NCBI RefSeq assembly: GCF_900606115.1
Contig: NZ_UWPJ01000015.1
Location: forward strand, 148,046-212,045
Direction: 5' to 3'
Length of the DNA: 64,000 nt
Origin: Pigmentiphaga humi
GTDB lineage: Bacteria > Pseudomonadota > Gammaproteobacteria > Burkholderiales > Burkholderiaceae_B
Each line of letters opens with the position of its first letter. Within the stretch, counting starts at the first letter, position 1. A program made the translations under genes and the position numbers. This document shows positions 8,755 to 17,455 of this stretch, piece after piece. The notes below the pieces were generated by a model. That model was not told the origin of the DNA. It worked only from the letters and a program-made list of their open reading frames with translations, and made no database searches.

Positions 8755-10062
8755 ATGTCCAGCACCGTGCGGCAATACCCCCCAGGATCCGCCCACGAGG
8801 CCGGCCACTCCGACGTCGCCCCGGGAGAGATCGCGGTCGGCGTGGTCATCGGCCGCGCATCCGAGTATTTCGATTTCTTCGTCTTCGGCATCGCCTGCGT
8901 CGTCGTTTTCCCGCAGGTGTTCTTTCCTTTCGAATCTCCTCTGAACGGCACGCTCTGGTCGTTCGTGATCTTCTCCTTCGCCTTCATCTGCCGGCCCTTC
9001 GGGACGGCGATCTTCATGGCGGTGCAGCGCCGCTGGGGCAGGGGGGCCAAGCTGACGATGGCCTTGTTCATGCTGGGCACCGCCACTGCCGGCATGGCGT
9101 TCCTGCCTAGCTATGAAACGCTCGGTCCGGCGGCCATCCTGCTGCTGGCGATCTTCCGCTGCCTGCAAGGCATCGCGCTGGGCGGCTCATGGGACGGCCT
9201 GCCGTCGCTGCTCTCGCTCAACGCGCCGGCCGACCGGCGCGGCTGGTATGCAATGCTCGGACAACTCGGCGCGCCGGTCGGCTTCATGCTGGCCGGCGCG
9301 ATTTTCCTGTACCTGCTCAGCACGCTCGCCAGCGAAGACCTGGTGGAATGGGGGTGGCGCTATCCGTTCTTCGTGGCCTTCGCCATCAACGTGGTGGCGC
9401 TGTTCGCGCGTTTGCGGCTGGTGCTGACGGAGGAGTACACCCGTCTGCTCGAAGAGCGCGAGCTGGCGCCGATCCGCGTCTCGGAAGTCATCGACGAACA
9501 GGCCTACAACGTCTTCATCGGCGCGTTCGCCGCGCTTGCCAGCTATGCCTTGTTTCATCTCGTGACCATCTTTCCGCTTTCGTGGATCAACCTGCACGGC
9601 GAACGTCCGCTCGCCAGCGTGCTGACCGTGCAGATCATCGGTGCGGCCCTCAGCTTCGTCGCCACTATCGCATCCGGCTGGGTTGCCGATCATTTCGGAC
9701 GGCGCAATACGCTGGCCGCACTCGCCGGGCTGATCGGCCTGTTCGCGCTCTCCGCGCCATGGCTGCTGGGCGGCGGCACGGCGGGAGAAAACCTCTTCAT
9801 TCTGTGCGGATTCGTGCTGCTGGGCCTGTCGTACGGCCAGGCCTCGGGCACCGTCACATCGAATTTCTCGATGTATTTCCGCTATACCGGCGCGGCGCTC
9901 ACGGCCGACATCGCCTGGCTGTTCGGCGCGGCATTCGCGCCGCTGGTGGCCCTGGGGCTGTCGATGAAATTCGGCCTGATCGCCTCCAGCCTCTATCTGA
10001 TCTCCGGCGCCGTGTGCACCCTGGTCGCCCTGAAGATCAACCGGCTCATCGAGACGAACTGA
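8755..10062 (+). CDS. MFS transporter, metabolite:H+ symporter (MHS) type
   Basis: A 435-residue inner-membrane MFS carrier. The N-terminal helix GVVIGRASEYFDFFVFGIACVVVFP and the following SFAFICRPFGTAIF match the MHS branch (ProP/KgtP/shikimate-type acid:proton symporters), as does the loop pair RRWGRGAKL and GWVADHFGRRN. About twelve helices are present. The substrate is probably an organic acid or zwitterion but cannot be named. The start at 8755 (MSSTVRQ) has GGAG upstream at slightly long spacing; the frame is open further upstream, but that stretch is hairpin leader. It is divergent from cyoA. Confidence 0.85.
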   Translation: MSSTVRQYPPGSAHEAGHSDVAPGEIAVGVVIGRASEYFDFFVFGIACVVVFPQVFFPFESPLNGTLWSFVIFSFAFICRPFGTAIFMAVQRRWGRGAKLTMALFMLGTATAGMAFLPSYETLGPAAILLLAIFRCLQGIALGGSWDGLPSLLSLNAPADRRGWYAMLGQLGAPVGFMLAGAIFLYLLSTLASEDLVEWGWRYPFFVAFAINVVALFARLRLVLTEEYTRLLEERELAPIRVSEVIDEQAYNVFIGAFAALASYALFHLVTIFPLSWINLHGERPLASVLTVQIIGAALSFVATIASGWVADHFGRRNTLAALAGLIGLFALSAPWLLGGGTAGENLFILCGFVLLGLSYGQASGTVTSNFSMYFRYTGAALTADIAWLFGAAFAPLVALGLSMKFGLIASSLYLISGAVCTLVALKINRLIETN

Positions 10063-10148
10063 GCCGCCTGCCGCGGCGCGCAAGGCGCCGGGGCGGGCAT
10101 GGCACTTGCTGGCCAACGCACCATTGGAAGCCGCAATGGAGCGCAAGC

Positions 10149-10355
10149 ATGGCCCCCAACGACAAGACTCCGCCCCCGCCCGAGCCCGATTACGACGCCG
10201 CCGCCGAGCGCAGCGGCGAATTGGGCGCCGACAAGCCTCCCTACAAAGACAAACCCATCGGCGCGCGCCGCGAGGCGGACCGCCGGCCGAATCCTGCCGG
10301 TCCGGAGTTCGAGGAAGGGGGGCAGTATCCGGGAAAACGGCCGCAGGACATCTGA
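10149..10355 (+). CDS. Small hydrophilic protein of unknown function
   Basis: A 68-residue, proline- and charge-rich protein (MAPNDKTPPPPEPDYD at the start, GGQYPGKRPQDI at the end) with no hydrophobic segment and no fold I recognise; it is probably disordered. GGAG lies seven bases before the ATG, which supports real translation. It sits 86 bp after the MHS transporter and 64 bp before the next gene, so all three may be one transcript. I cannot assign a function. Confidence 0.6.
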   Translation: MAPNDKTPPPPEPDYDAAAERSGELGADKPPYKDKPIGARREADRRPNPAGPEFEEGGQYPGKRPQDI

Positions 10356-10419
10356 GCCTCGAGCGCACTGGCCGCCGATTGCGGAGGGCGGCCGCCGAAA
10401 CAATGAAAAGGAGATCGCC

Positions 10420-11013
10420 ATGTCATTGATCGTCGCAGCACGTTTCGACACGTTCGACCGCGCCGGCCAGGCCGCCGACAGGCTCATGCGGCAGGGGTTT
10501 CTGGAGACCGACCTCGATACGTTCTATGTGGGGCCGGCGGGGCAGCACGACCGCTATCCGATAGGCGGGGACCAGCCCACCGATCCCGACGCCAAGAGCG
10601 GCGCTTCGGGCGCGGTTGCGGGATCGGCGCTGTTCGGCCTGGTGTTCGCGCTAGTGGGCGGATGGATCGCCGGGCAGTTCGGCCCGGGGCTGTATCTCGT
10701 TCTGCTGGGCGCGGCCGTGGGCGCCTATATCGGCGCGTTCATCGGCGCGCTGAGCCTGATCGGGCGACGCCACCAGCGCCGCACAGGCCCCGGTTGGCAG
10801 GACAATCCGGAACAGCGCCGCGCGGGAGTGATGCTGGCGGTGCGCGTTCAGCCGGGCCAGGAAGAACCGGCGCGCCGCATTCTGCAGGAAACGGGCGGCA
10901 TGAGCCTGGAGCGGGCCAACGGACGTTGGGTGGATGGGAAGTGGGAGGACTTCGATCCGCTGGCGCCGCCGCATCGCATTGCCGAAGCGAGCCCTGCTGT
11001 CGGCAAGACTTAG
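10420..11013 (+). CDS. Glycine-zipper membrane protein of unknown function
   Basis: A 197-residue protein beginning with a domain that resembles stress-linked proteins (SLIVAARFDTFDRAGQAADRLMRQGF, ferredoxin-like in appearance). A central hydrophobic glycine/alanine segment follows (about residues 65-115, GAVAGSALFGLVFALVGGWIAG and GAAVGAYIGAFIGALSLIG), typical of small inner-membrane glycine-zipper hairpins. The C-terminal part (MLAVRVQPGQEEPARRIL) looks like a second copy of the N-terminal fold. AAAAGGAG precedes the ATG at ideal spacing. Such proteins are common in beta-proteobacteria next to stress genes, but no function is established that I can cite. Confidence 0.75.
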   Translation: MSLIVAARFDTFDRAGQAADRLMRQGFLETDLDTFYVGPAGQHDRYPIGGDQPTDPDAKSGASGAVAGSALFGLVFALVGGWIAGQFGPGLYLVLLGAAVGAYIGAFIGALSLIGRRHQRRTGPGWQDNPEQRRAGVMLAVRVQPGQEEPARRILQETGGMSLERANGRWVDGKWEDFDPLAPPHRIAEASPAVGKT

Positions 11014-11117
11014 TTATCGCCCATATCCGGCCGATTTGCATCGGCCGTCCTTTTTCCTCTCAGTCGAAATACCTGATCTCATGGACCAGGATTATCCCGT
11101 ATGGTCCATATCCAGGC

Positions 11118-11147
11118 TTGACATCGGCTTGGTGCGCCTCCTAATAT
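11118..11147 (+). promoter_or_regulatory. Sigma70-type promoter for the UbiD-Bug operon
   Basis: TTGACA (11118-11123), an 18-bp spacer and TAATAT (11142-11147) form a near-consensus promoter about 55 bp before the UbiD start. Two palindromes begin right after the -10 box. Confidence 0.75.
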
Positions 11148-11148
11148 G

Positions 11149-11183
11149 TTCTTTCAAAAGAAATGTTGTTTCTTTAAAAGAAA
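11149..11183. promoter_or_regulatory. Tandem palindromic operator candidates downstream of the -10 box
   Basis: Palindrome 1 is TTCTTT-CA-AAAGAA (11149-11162). Palindrome 2 is TTTCTTT-A-AAAGAAA (11169-11183). Their centres are about 20.5 bp apart, two helical turns, and they cover the expected transcription start. This is the layout of a dimer-binding repressor site. No regulator gene lies next to the operon, so the protein is unknown. Confidence 0.6.
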
Positions 11184-11202
11184 AACCAAGAGGCGAATGA
11201 GG

Positions 11203-12648
11203 ATGACTGGCAACATGGAGCCGAAGCACGGATTTGACCATTCCGACGATCAATCTTTCCGTTCATTTTTGCGTGCGCTGGAAGAACAGGGCGAACTGAT
11301 CCGGTTCGCCAAGCCTGTCGATCCGGTGCGCAACATGGCAGCGGTGGAATGGAAAACCTATAACGAACTGGGCAAGTCCAGCCTGTTTACTTCGATCGAG
11401 GGGCATCCTGGTTGGACAGCGTGCAGCCAGATCGTGGCCGACCGCCGCAAATGGGCCATCGGGCTAGGTATCGAAGAAGACCGGCTGCTCGATGAAATCC
11501 ACGCGCGCATCGGCAAGCCTGTGCGCGCCGTGCAGGTTGGGGCGGCCCAGGCTCCCGTCAAGGAGATCAAACTGATCGGCAAGGATGCCGACCTGAACGA
11601 TCTTCCGGCGATGAAGGTGTCCGAACGCGATGGAGGCCGTTTCATCGCTTCCGGCATTGCCTTCGTGAAAGATCCGGACACCGGAATCGGCAACATGTCT
11701 CTGCACCGGCAACAGATCATGGGGCGTGACAAGACCGGCTTCGTCATGCTTCCCCGCCATGCTCGGCGCATCTACGACAAGTACTCGGCACGCGGCGAGG
11801 CGACCCCGGTAGCCATGGTGATCGGGGTCCATCCGGCCATTTGGTTCTCGGCCGGGTTTACCACCGGTTTCGGGCTCGACGAGCTGGATTTGGCAGGAGG
11901 TCTTCTGCAGCGGCCGGTGCGCACGGTCAAGTGCGAGACTATCGATGTCGATGTGCCGGCAGATGCGGAGATCGTGCTGGAAGGAGAGCTCGTACCGCAC
12001 AATCATCTGGAACCCGAGGGGCCATTCGGCGAGGTCACGGGTACTTATGCCGATCCAGGCGAGGCCCACGTATTCCGGCTCAAAGCCATCACGCGCCGCC
12101 GGGATCCCATCTACTACGCGCTCCATTGCGGCTTTCCCGCCACCGATACCCAATCGACCACCGGCCTGGGCATCGAAGTGGCCTTGGCCGAGCACCTGCG
12201 CAAGGTCGACGGTGGACTGGATCTTCTGGACATCCGCTGCCTGACCGTCTCCGGCCTGATGATGGTGGTATTGAAGATGCGTCCCCGGGTGGAAGGCCAG
12301 GCGCGGATCGCCTTGATGGCGGCGCTTTCCGGTCCGTATCAGCAGCCCAAGGTCGCAGTAGCCGTGGACGACGACATCGACGCGTCCGACCTGCGCCAGA
12401 TCATCTGGTCCATTACCACCCGGGTGCATGCGGAACGCGACGTGATCATGATTCCCGGCGCCAAAGTGTTCGGGCTGGACAACATTTCGCCGGTGGTGCC
12501 GGGCGTGGAAGCATTCCAGCGCGTAGGCACCAAATGGATGATTGACGCCACCAAGCCGGCAGTGACCATGCCGGCCCAGCGCGCCCGGTTCGACATGGCC
12601 CTGCCGCCCAACTACAGCAGCGTGGATTTGCGCGATTTCCTGCCCTGA
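11203..12648 (+). CDS. UbiD-family decarboxylase (copy 1)
   Basis: A 481-residue member of the UbiD family, which uses prenylated FMN made by UbiX to (de)carboxylate aromatic or alpha,beta-unsaturated acids. The N-terminal domain has RSFLRALEEQGELIR. The metal/prFMN region includes VKDPDTGIGNMSLHRQQIMG, and the catalytic motif LEPEGPFGE (about residues 269-277) supplies the conserved acidic residues. Together with the following Bug protein it resembles catabolic rather than ubiquinone-synthesis UbiD. I prefer the ATG at 11203 because AGAGG lies eight bases before it; ATG at 11197 is close to that site and a TTG/ATG further up (11146) would begin inside the -10 box. No ubiX is nearby. Confidence 0.88.
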   Translation: MTGNMEPKHGFDHSDDQSFRSFLRALEEQGELIRFAKPVDPVRNMAAVEWKTYNELGKSSLFTSIEGHPGWTACSQIVADRRKWAIGLGIEEDRLLDEIHARIGKPVRAVQVGAAQAPVKEIKLIGKDADLNDLPAMKVSERDGGRFIASGIAFVKDPDTGIGNMSLHRQQIMGRDKTGFVMLPRHARRIYDKYSARGEATPVAMVIGVHPAIWFSAGFTTGFGLDELDLAGGLLQRPVRTVKCETIDVDVPADAEIVLEGELVPHNHLEPEGPFGEVTGTYADPGEAHVFRLKAITRRRDPIYYALHCGFPATDTQSTTGLGIEVALAEHLRKVDGGLDLLDIRCLTVSGLMMVVLKMRPRVEGQARIALMAALSGPYQQPKVAVAVDDDIDASDLRQIIWSITTRVHAERDVIMIPGAKVFGLDNISPVVPGVEAFQRVGTKWMIDATKPAVTMPAQRARFDMALPPNYSSVDLRDFLP

Positions 12649-12722
12649 GCCGGACTGGCTGTCTTTTTCCCGGCGCAGTCCTGGGCCTGTGCCTATTCCC
12701 TACGCATTTATTGAGGCTCATC

Positions 12723-13700
12723 ATGATCATGAAGAAGCTGCTGGCGGCGTTCGCCGGTACGATCCTGTTGTCGACGCTGGCGCCAGCGGCACTCGCTGCC
12801 GATAGCTACCCCGCCAAGCCAGTGCGGCTGGTTGTAGGCTATTCGCCAGGAGGGCCGTTCGATGTCATCGCGCGGGTTCTGGGCGAAAAGCTGAGCAACA
12901 TGTGGGGCCAGCCCGTCACTGTGGACAATCGAGTAGGAGCGGGCGGCAACATCGCCTCCGAAGCGGTGGCCCGCGCGCCGGCCGATGGCTATACCTTGCT
13001 ACTGGCTGCCAACAGCCACGTCTTCAACGGCAGCTTGTACAACAACCTGCCTTACGACCCCATCAAGGACTTCACACCCATCTCCCAGGTGATGTACTAC
13101 CCCTTGGTGCTGGTGGTGAATCCCAATCTGCCGATGAAGTCGCTCAAGGATTTCGTCGACTACGCCAAGGCGCACCCAGGCAAGGTCATGTTCGGGTCGG
13201 CGGGCAATGGAACCCCCACCCATCTGGCAGGGGAGCTGTTCAAGCGTGTAGCCGGCATCGACATCGTGCACGTGCCGTACAAAGGGGCGGGGCCCGCTAC
13301 CAACGATGTGCTGGGGGGCCACATCGAGGCCATTTTCAACAATCCGGTGTCGGCATTGCCCATGGTCAAGTCCGGCCAGCTGCGCGCATTGGCTACCACG
13401 GGCTTGCAGCGCCTGCCGAACGCGCCTGACGCGCCAACGGTGGCCGAGTCGGGCTATCCGGGATTCGAGGCCGGTACCTGGGGGGCGGTCATGGGGCCCG
13501 CGGGATTGCCGCCCGGGATTGTCGCCAAGATCGAAACCGACCTGTTGAAGGTATTGAGCATGCCGGACGTGCGCAAGCGCATAGAAGGATTGGGTGTGCA
13601 GCCGACCGGCACAACCGCCCAGCAGTTGAGCCAGATCATGCATACCGATCACGACAAGTGGGACAAGGTGATCCGGGCTGCAGACATTCGGTTGGACTGA
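12723..13700 (+). CDS. Tripartite tricarboxylate (Bug/TctC) substrate-binding protein (copy 1)
   Basis: A 325-residue periplasmic binding protein with a cleavable signal peptide (KKLLAAFAGTILLSTLAPAALAA). The Bug family body follows: YPAKPVRLVVGYSPGGPFDVIAR, then NRVGAGGNIASEAVARAPADGYTLL and VHVPYKGAGPATNDVLGG. Bug proteins clamp small carboxylates in the periplasm and feed TctAB permeases or sensory pathways; they are greatly expanded in Bordetella. No TctA/TctB lies here, so it is an orphan binding protein. It follows the UbiD gene by 74 bp with GAGG before the ATG at 12723, and is probably co-transcribed with it. Confidence 0.9.
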   Translation: MIMKKLLAAFAGTILLSTLAPAALAADSYPAKPVRLVVGYSPGGPFDVIARVLGEKLSNMWGQPVTVDNRVGAGGNIASEAVARAPADGYTLLLAANSHVFNGSLYNNLPYDPIKDFTPISQVMYYPLVLVVNPNLPMKSLKDFVDYAKAHPGKVMFGSAGNGTPTHLAGELFKRVAGIDIVHVPYKGAGPATNDVLGGHIEAIFNNPVSALPMVKSGQLRALATTGLQRLPNAPDAPTVAESGYPGFEAGTWGAVMGPAGLPPGIVAKIETDLLKVLSMPDVRKRIEGLGVQPTGTTAQQLSQIMHTDHDKWDKVIRAADIRLD

Positions 13701-13741
13701 GGACAGCGTTGCGGCGCGTTTCGAAACCTTCGGGCCGGGCC

Positions 13742-13757
13742 GGCCAGGTCGCTGGCC
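13742..13757. terminator. Hairpin between convergent Bug and MFS genes
   Basis: GGCCAG (13742-13747) pairs with CTGGCC (13752-13757) around GTCG, lying between two convergent stop codons. No T-run, so termination is only plausible. Confidence 0.3.
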
Positions 13758-13761
13758 CCGC

Positions 13762-15219
13762 TCATACCGGTCCGGATCCGTCGGCGCCGCCGCCGGGCAA
13801 GGGCGGGGCGATCGCTTCCAGCGGCTTGCGCTCGGCGTCCACCCCGTGGCGCAGCGCGCCCAGGCCGGCAGCCGCCATCAGGACTGCCGCCACGGCGTAG
13901 CCTGCGGCGACGGCGGCGTGGCTGCCGGTGCCGATCAGCTCGCCGAAAAGGGCCGGGCCGACGAATCCGCCCAGCGCGGTCCCCGCCGCGTAGAACACCG
14001 CGATCGCCACCGCCCGCATTTCCAGCGGAAAGATCTCGCTTACCGTCAAATAGGCCGAACTGGCCGCCGCCGAGGCCACGAAAAACACGGCCGACCAGCA
14101 CCAGGCCTGGCTGCGCGCGTCCAGCCAGCCTTGCGCGAAGGCCCAGCCCGTCAGCGCCAGCCCCAGTCCCGCCGAAACATAGGTGAACGCGATCATGCGG
14201 CGGCGGCCGATGCGGTCGAACAGCGGGCCCAGCAGCAGGGGGCCCAGCACGTTGGCGAGCGCGAATGGAAAGACGTAGAGGCCGACGCGGCTGTCGGCCA
14301 CGCCGTGAAAGCGCGTCAGCACCAGCGAATAAGTGAAGAAGATCGCGTTGTAGAAAAAGGCCTGGGACACCATCAGGGCCAGGGCGACGGCGCTGCGCTT
14401 GCGATAGGCGCGCAGCAGGATGCGCGCAACCTGGAGCAAGGAAGGCGCGCGTCCCGCCACCGGCGACGCGCCCTGGACGGCGGGCAGGGCGCCATGGCGC
14501 CGGACCGCCTCGGCCTCGATCGCGCGGACGATGCGTTCGGCCTCGTCCAGGCGGCCGTGCGCGGCCAGCCAACGGGGGCTCTCGGGAACGTGGCGCCTGA
14601 CCAGCAGAATGGCTGCGGCCAGCGCGCCTCCGGCCAGAAAGGCCGCCCGCCATCCCCACACCGGCCCGAGCACGCGCTCGTCCAGCAACAGCAGGCTGAG
14701 TCCCGCTCCCAACGCCGCACCCAGCCAGAAGCTGCCGTTGATGGCCAGATTGACCCGTCCGCGCAGGCGGGCGGGAATCAATTCGTCGATCGCGGAATTG
14801 ATCGCCGCGTACTCGCCGCCTATGCCCAGGCCCGTCACAAAACGGCAGGCGGCGAAAAAAGCGTAGCCGGGCGCGAAGGCCGTGGCCAGGCTGCCGGCCA
14901 TGTAGATCGCCAGCGTGATGAGGAACAGCCGCCTGCGTCCCAGCCGGTCGGTCATCCGGCCGAAGCCCAGCGCGCCCAGCACCGCGCCGGCGATGTACAA
15001 GGAGCCGGACCAGCCGATCTGCGCGGCGCTCAGGGCCAGCGTGTCGCCGCGTTCCAGCACGCCGCCCACGCTGCCCACCAGCGTCACTTCCAGGCCGTCC
15101 AGCACCCAGGCGACGCCCAGCGCGACGGCCACGCGTGTGTGCCAGGGCGACCAGGGCAGCCTGTCGAGGCGGTTGGGCAGGTCGGTCTGCATTGCGGCTG
15201 CTTCGGAGGGCATCGTCAT
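13762..15219 (-). CDS. MFS transporter, sugar/aromatic-acid porter type
   Basis: A 485-residue twelve-helix carrier. The first-half signatures are FGRMTDRLGRRRLF after helix 2, the long RFVTGLGIGGEYAAINS in helix 4 and the PESPRWL motif of the central loop, which together mark the sugar porter/AAHS-like branch of MFS. DRIGRRRMIAF in the second half repeats the loop motif. The substrate is unknown. The ATG at 15219 is preceded by AAGGA. An AT-rich promoter region with a palindrome near 15293 lies upstream. It converges with the Bug gene and has no partner in an operon. Confidence 0.87.
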   Translation of the reverse strand: MTMPSEAAAMQTDLPNRLDRLPWSPWHTRVAVALGVAWVLDGLEVTLVGSVGGVLERGDTLALSAAQIGWSGSLYIAGAVLGALGFGRMTDRLGRRRLFLITLAIYMAGSLATAFAPGYAFFAACRFVTGLGIGGEYAAINSAIDELIPARLRGRVNLAINGSFWLGAALGAGLSLLLLDERVLGPVWGWRAAFLAGGALAAAILLVRRHVPESPRWLAAHGRLDEAERIVRAIEAEAVRRHGALPAVQGASPVAGRAPSLLQVARILLRAYRKRSAVALALMVSQAFFYNAIFFTYSLVLTRFHGVADSRVGLYVFPFALANVLGPLLLGPLFDRIGRRRMIAFTYVSAGLGLALTGWAFAQGWLDARSQAWCWSAVFFVASAAASSAYLTVSEIFPLEMRAVAIAVFYAAGTALGGFVGPALFGELIGTGSHAAVAAGYAVAAVLMAAAGLGALRHGVDAERKPLEAIAPPLPGGGADGSGPV

Positions 15220-15292
15220 TCGCCGTTCCTTCCATGGGTAGGCCCATGCCTAAGCAAGCAATGTGCCGTGGGCGCCCACATTTGATACTTTA

Positions 15293-15308
15293 CATAATAT
15301 ACATTATG
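15293..15308. promoter_or_regulatory. AT-rich palindrome upstream of the MFS gene
   Basis: CATAAT (15293-15298) and ATTATG (15303-15308) form a palindrome around ATAC in an AT-rich island 74-89 bp upstream of the MFS start. It is a candidate promoter/operator. Part of it also occurs in the KfrA-like promoter region. Confidence 0.4.
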
Positions 15309-15376
15309 CGTATATTGAAGCCGGAGAAAGGAGGCGCCTTACTCGCGTAAAAAACGGCGTTTCCCCACTCGTCCAT

Positions 15377-17455
15377 TCACACCGCCAGCCCGCTGATCCT
15401 CCGCACCCGTCTCGCCACGGCCTGTTCCAGCGTGCCGGGCGCGCTTTCGATCAGCGTGAACCAGTTTCTTGCGCGCGTGATTCCGGTATAGACCAATTCG
15501 CGCGTCAGAATGGGACTGGCCGTGTCCGGCAGCAGCAAGGCCGTGTGCGCGAACTCCGAGCCCTGGGACTTGTGCACGGTCATCGCGTAGACGGTGTCGA
15601 CGGCATTGAGGCGGCTCGGCAGCGCGAAACGCACGCCGGGCGCGCCGTCGCTGCGCAAGAACGCGACGCGCAGCATGGGGTCGCCGCCGTCGGGCTGCGG
15701 CACGCGCAATGCGATGCCGATGTCGCCGTTCATCAGCCCCAGTCCGTAGTCGTTGCGGGTCACCAGCACCGGGCGGCCTTCGTACCAGCCCTGGTCCTGG
15801 CCGATCAGGCCGCGCGCCAGCAGCGCGCGCGCGATGCGGGCATTCATGCCTTCCACGCCGAGGTCGCCCTTGCGGACCGCGCACAGCAGGCGAAAGGCGT
15901 CGAACGCCGCCAGCACGGCGCCGGCCCAGGCGTCCCAGGCGGGATCGCCCGCCGGCGTGCCGGGCTGAGGACGTTCGGTCTGCATGATTTGCAGATAATA
16001 GGCATAGCCGACCGGCCGCGCGGCTCCCGGCGCGGCATGGCCGTCGAGCAGCAGGCGGTCCAGCGCCTGGGCGCGGGGGCTGTAGGCGGCGTAGACATCC
16101 GGCTCGGCACGGCCGCCCTCCTCGGCCAGCACGGCGCGCACCGCCTGCGGATCGCCGGCATTGACCGCGCGCGCCAGCCGGCCGATGCCGCTGCCCGCGC
16201 CGAAGCGCCGCGAGTGACGCAGCATGACGGTCTGCTGGGCCATGGCGTGCCGTGCCGGATCGCCCGGCAGCAGCCCCGCGCCGTCCAAGGATTCGCCGCT
16301 CACGGACTCCAGCCAATGCCGCGTGTCGGGGCTGTAGCGGCCCTCCTCCGCGTCGCGGCACAAATCGCCGAGCACGGCGCCCGCCTCGACCGAAGCAAGC
16401 TGGTCTTTGTCGCCCAGCAGCACCAGCCGGGCCCGCGGCGGCAAGGCCGCCACCAGGCTGGCCATCATTTCGACGTCTATCATCGAGGCTTCGTCCACCA
16501 CCACCATGTCCGCCAGCAGCGGATTGCCGGCGTGGTAACGGAAGTGGCGCGTGTCCGGGCGGCTGCCCAGCAAGCGGTGCAAGGTCGATACGCCGGTGGG
16601 GATGGCGGCGCGGACCTCCTCGGCAAGCGGCAGTCGGCCGACTTGTTCGGCAATGGAGGCGGACAGGCGCGCCGCCGCCTTGCCGGTCGGCGCGGACAAC
16701 AGGATGCGCAGCGGCCGCCCTTGCGCGCACGCGCTCATTTGCAGCAGCGCCAGCAGCCGGACGACCGTGGTGGTCTTGCCGGTGCCCGGACCGCCCGTAA
16801 TGATGGCGATACGGCCGCGCGCCGCCAGCGCGCAGGCCAGCTTCTGCCAATCGGGCCGCGGCGCATCCGGGCCAGTATCGAACAGGCGGGCCAGCGCGGC
16901 GGGCAGATCCGGGGGCGCATCGTCCGGCTGGCGCAGGCGTTCGCGCAGCGCCGCGGCAATGCGCTGTTCGAAGTCCCAATAGCGGCGCAGGTACAGGCGG
17001 TCCGCATCGAGCACCAGCGGCCGGCCGTCGTCGCGCCGGCCCGCCGCGGCAGCATCCACCACCAGCGGGCTGGCCGCCGCCAGCGCATCGCGCCAGGCCT
17101 GCGCGCTCAGGCCGGCCAGCAGATCCGAGGGCAGCAGCAGTCCGGCGGTGGCTTCGCCTTCGGGCGGCAGAGACAGAGCCTCGTCCGGCCGCTCCAGCGT
17201 CAACGCCAGGTCCAGGCAGACGTGGCCGTGGCCCAGTTGATGGCTGGCCAGCGCGGCCGCGACCGCCACCAGCGGCCCGGTGTTGGGCTGGCACTCGTAC
17301 AGGAAGCCGACGAAGGCGCGGTCCAGACGCCGCAGCCAGCCGTGTTCGACCCAGGCATCCAGTACCGCCAGCAGCGCGCGCGGATCGCGCAGGTGCGGCG
17401 AGCCCGCCGCGGGTTCGTCGAAAGGCAGCTCGTAGTTGGCGGGGGCGTCGGTCAC
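15377..17455 (-). CDS. recD: Exodeoxyribonuclease V alpha subunit
   Basis: The 692-residue fast 5'-3' helicase of RecBCD. The Walker A motif GGPGTGKTTTV lies near residue 220, with VVVDEASMIDVEMM as the DExx motif, LLGDKDQLASVEAGAVLGD as motif III, and TVHKSQGSEF plus VYTGITRAR near the C-terminus as motifs V and VI. The GTG at 17455 overlaps the recB stop as GTGA. A very long open frame extending upstream to 20629 is only a shadow of recB. It is the last gene of recC-recB-recD. The stop at 15377 is followed by an apparently promoter-bearing AT-rich gap. Confidence 0.95.
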   Translation of the reverse strand: MTDAPANYELPFDEPAAGSPHLRDPRALLAVLDAWVEHGWLRRLDRAFVGFLYECQPNTGPLVAVAAALASHQLGHGHVCLDLALTLERPDEALSLPPEGEATAGLLLPSDLLAGLSAQAWRDALAAASPLVVDAAAAGRRDDGRPLVLDADRLYLRRYWDFEQRIAAALRERLRQPDDAPPDLPAALARLFDTGPDAPRPDWQKLACALAARGRIAIITGGPGTGKTTTVVRLLALLQMSACAQGRPLRILLSAPTGKAAARLSASIAEQVGRLPLAEEVRAAIPTGVSTLHRLLGSRPDTRHFRYHAGNPLLADMVVVDEASMIDVEMMASLVAALPPRARLVLLGDKDQLASVEAGAVLGDLCRDAEEGRYSPDTRHWLESVSGESLDGAGLLPGDPARHAMAQQTVMLRHSRRFGAGSGIGRLARAVNAGDPQAVRAVLAEEGGRAEPDVYAAYSPRAQALDRLLLDGHAAPGAARPVGYAYYLQIMQTERPQPGTPAGDPAWDAWAGAVLAAFDAFRLLCAVRKGDLGVEGMNARIARALLARGLIGQDQGWYEGRPVLVTRNDYGLGLMNGDIGIALRVPQPDGGDPMLRVAFLRSDGAPGVRFALPSRLNAVDTVYAMTVHKSQGSEFAHTALLLPDTASPILTRELVYTGITRARNWFTLIESAPGTLEQAVARRVRRISGLAV

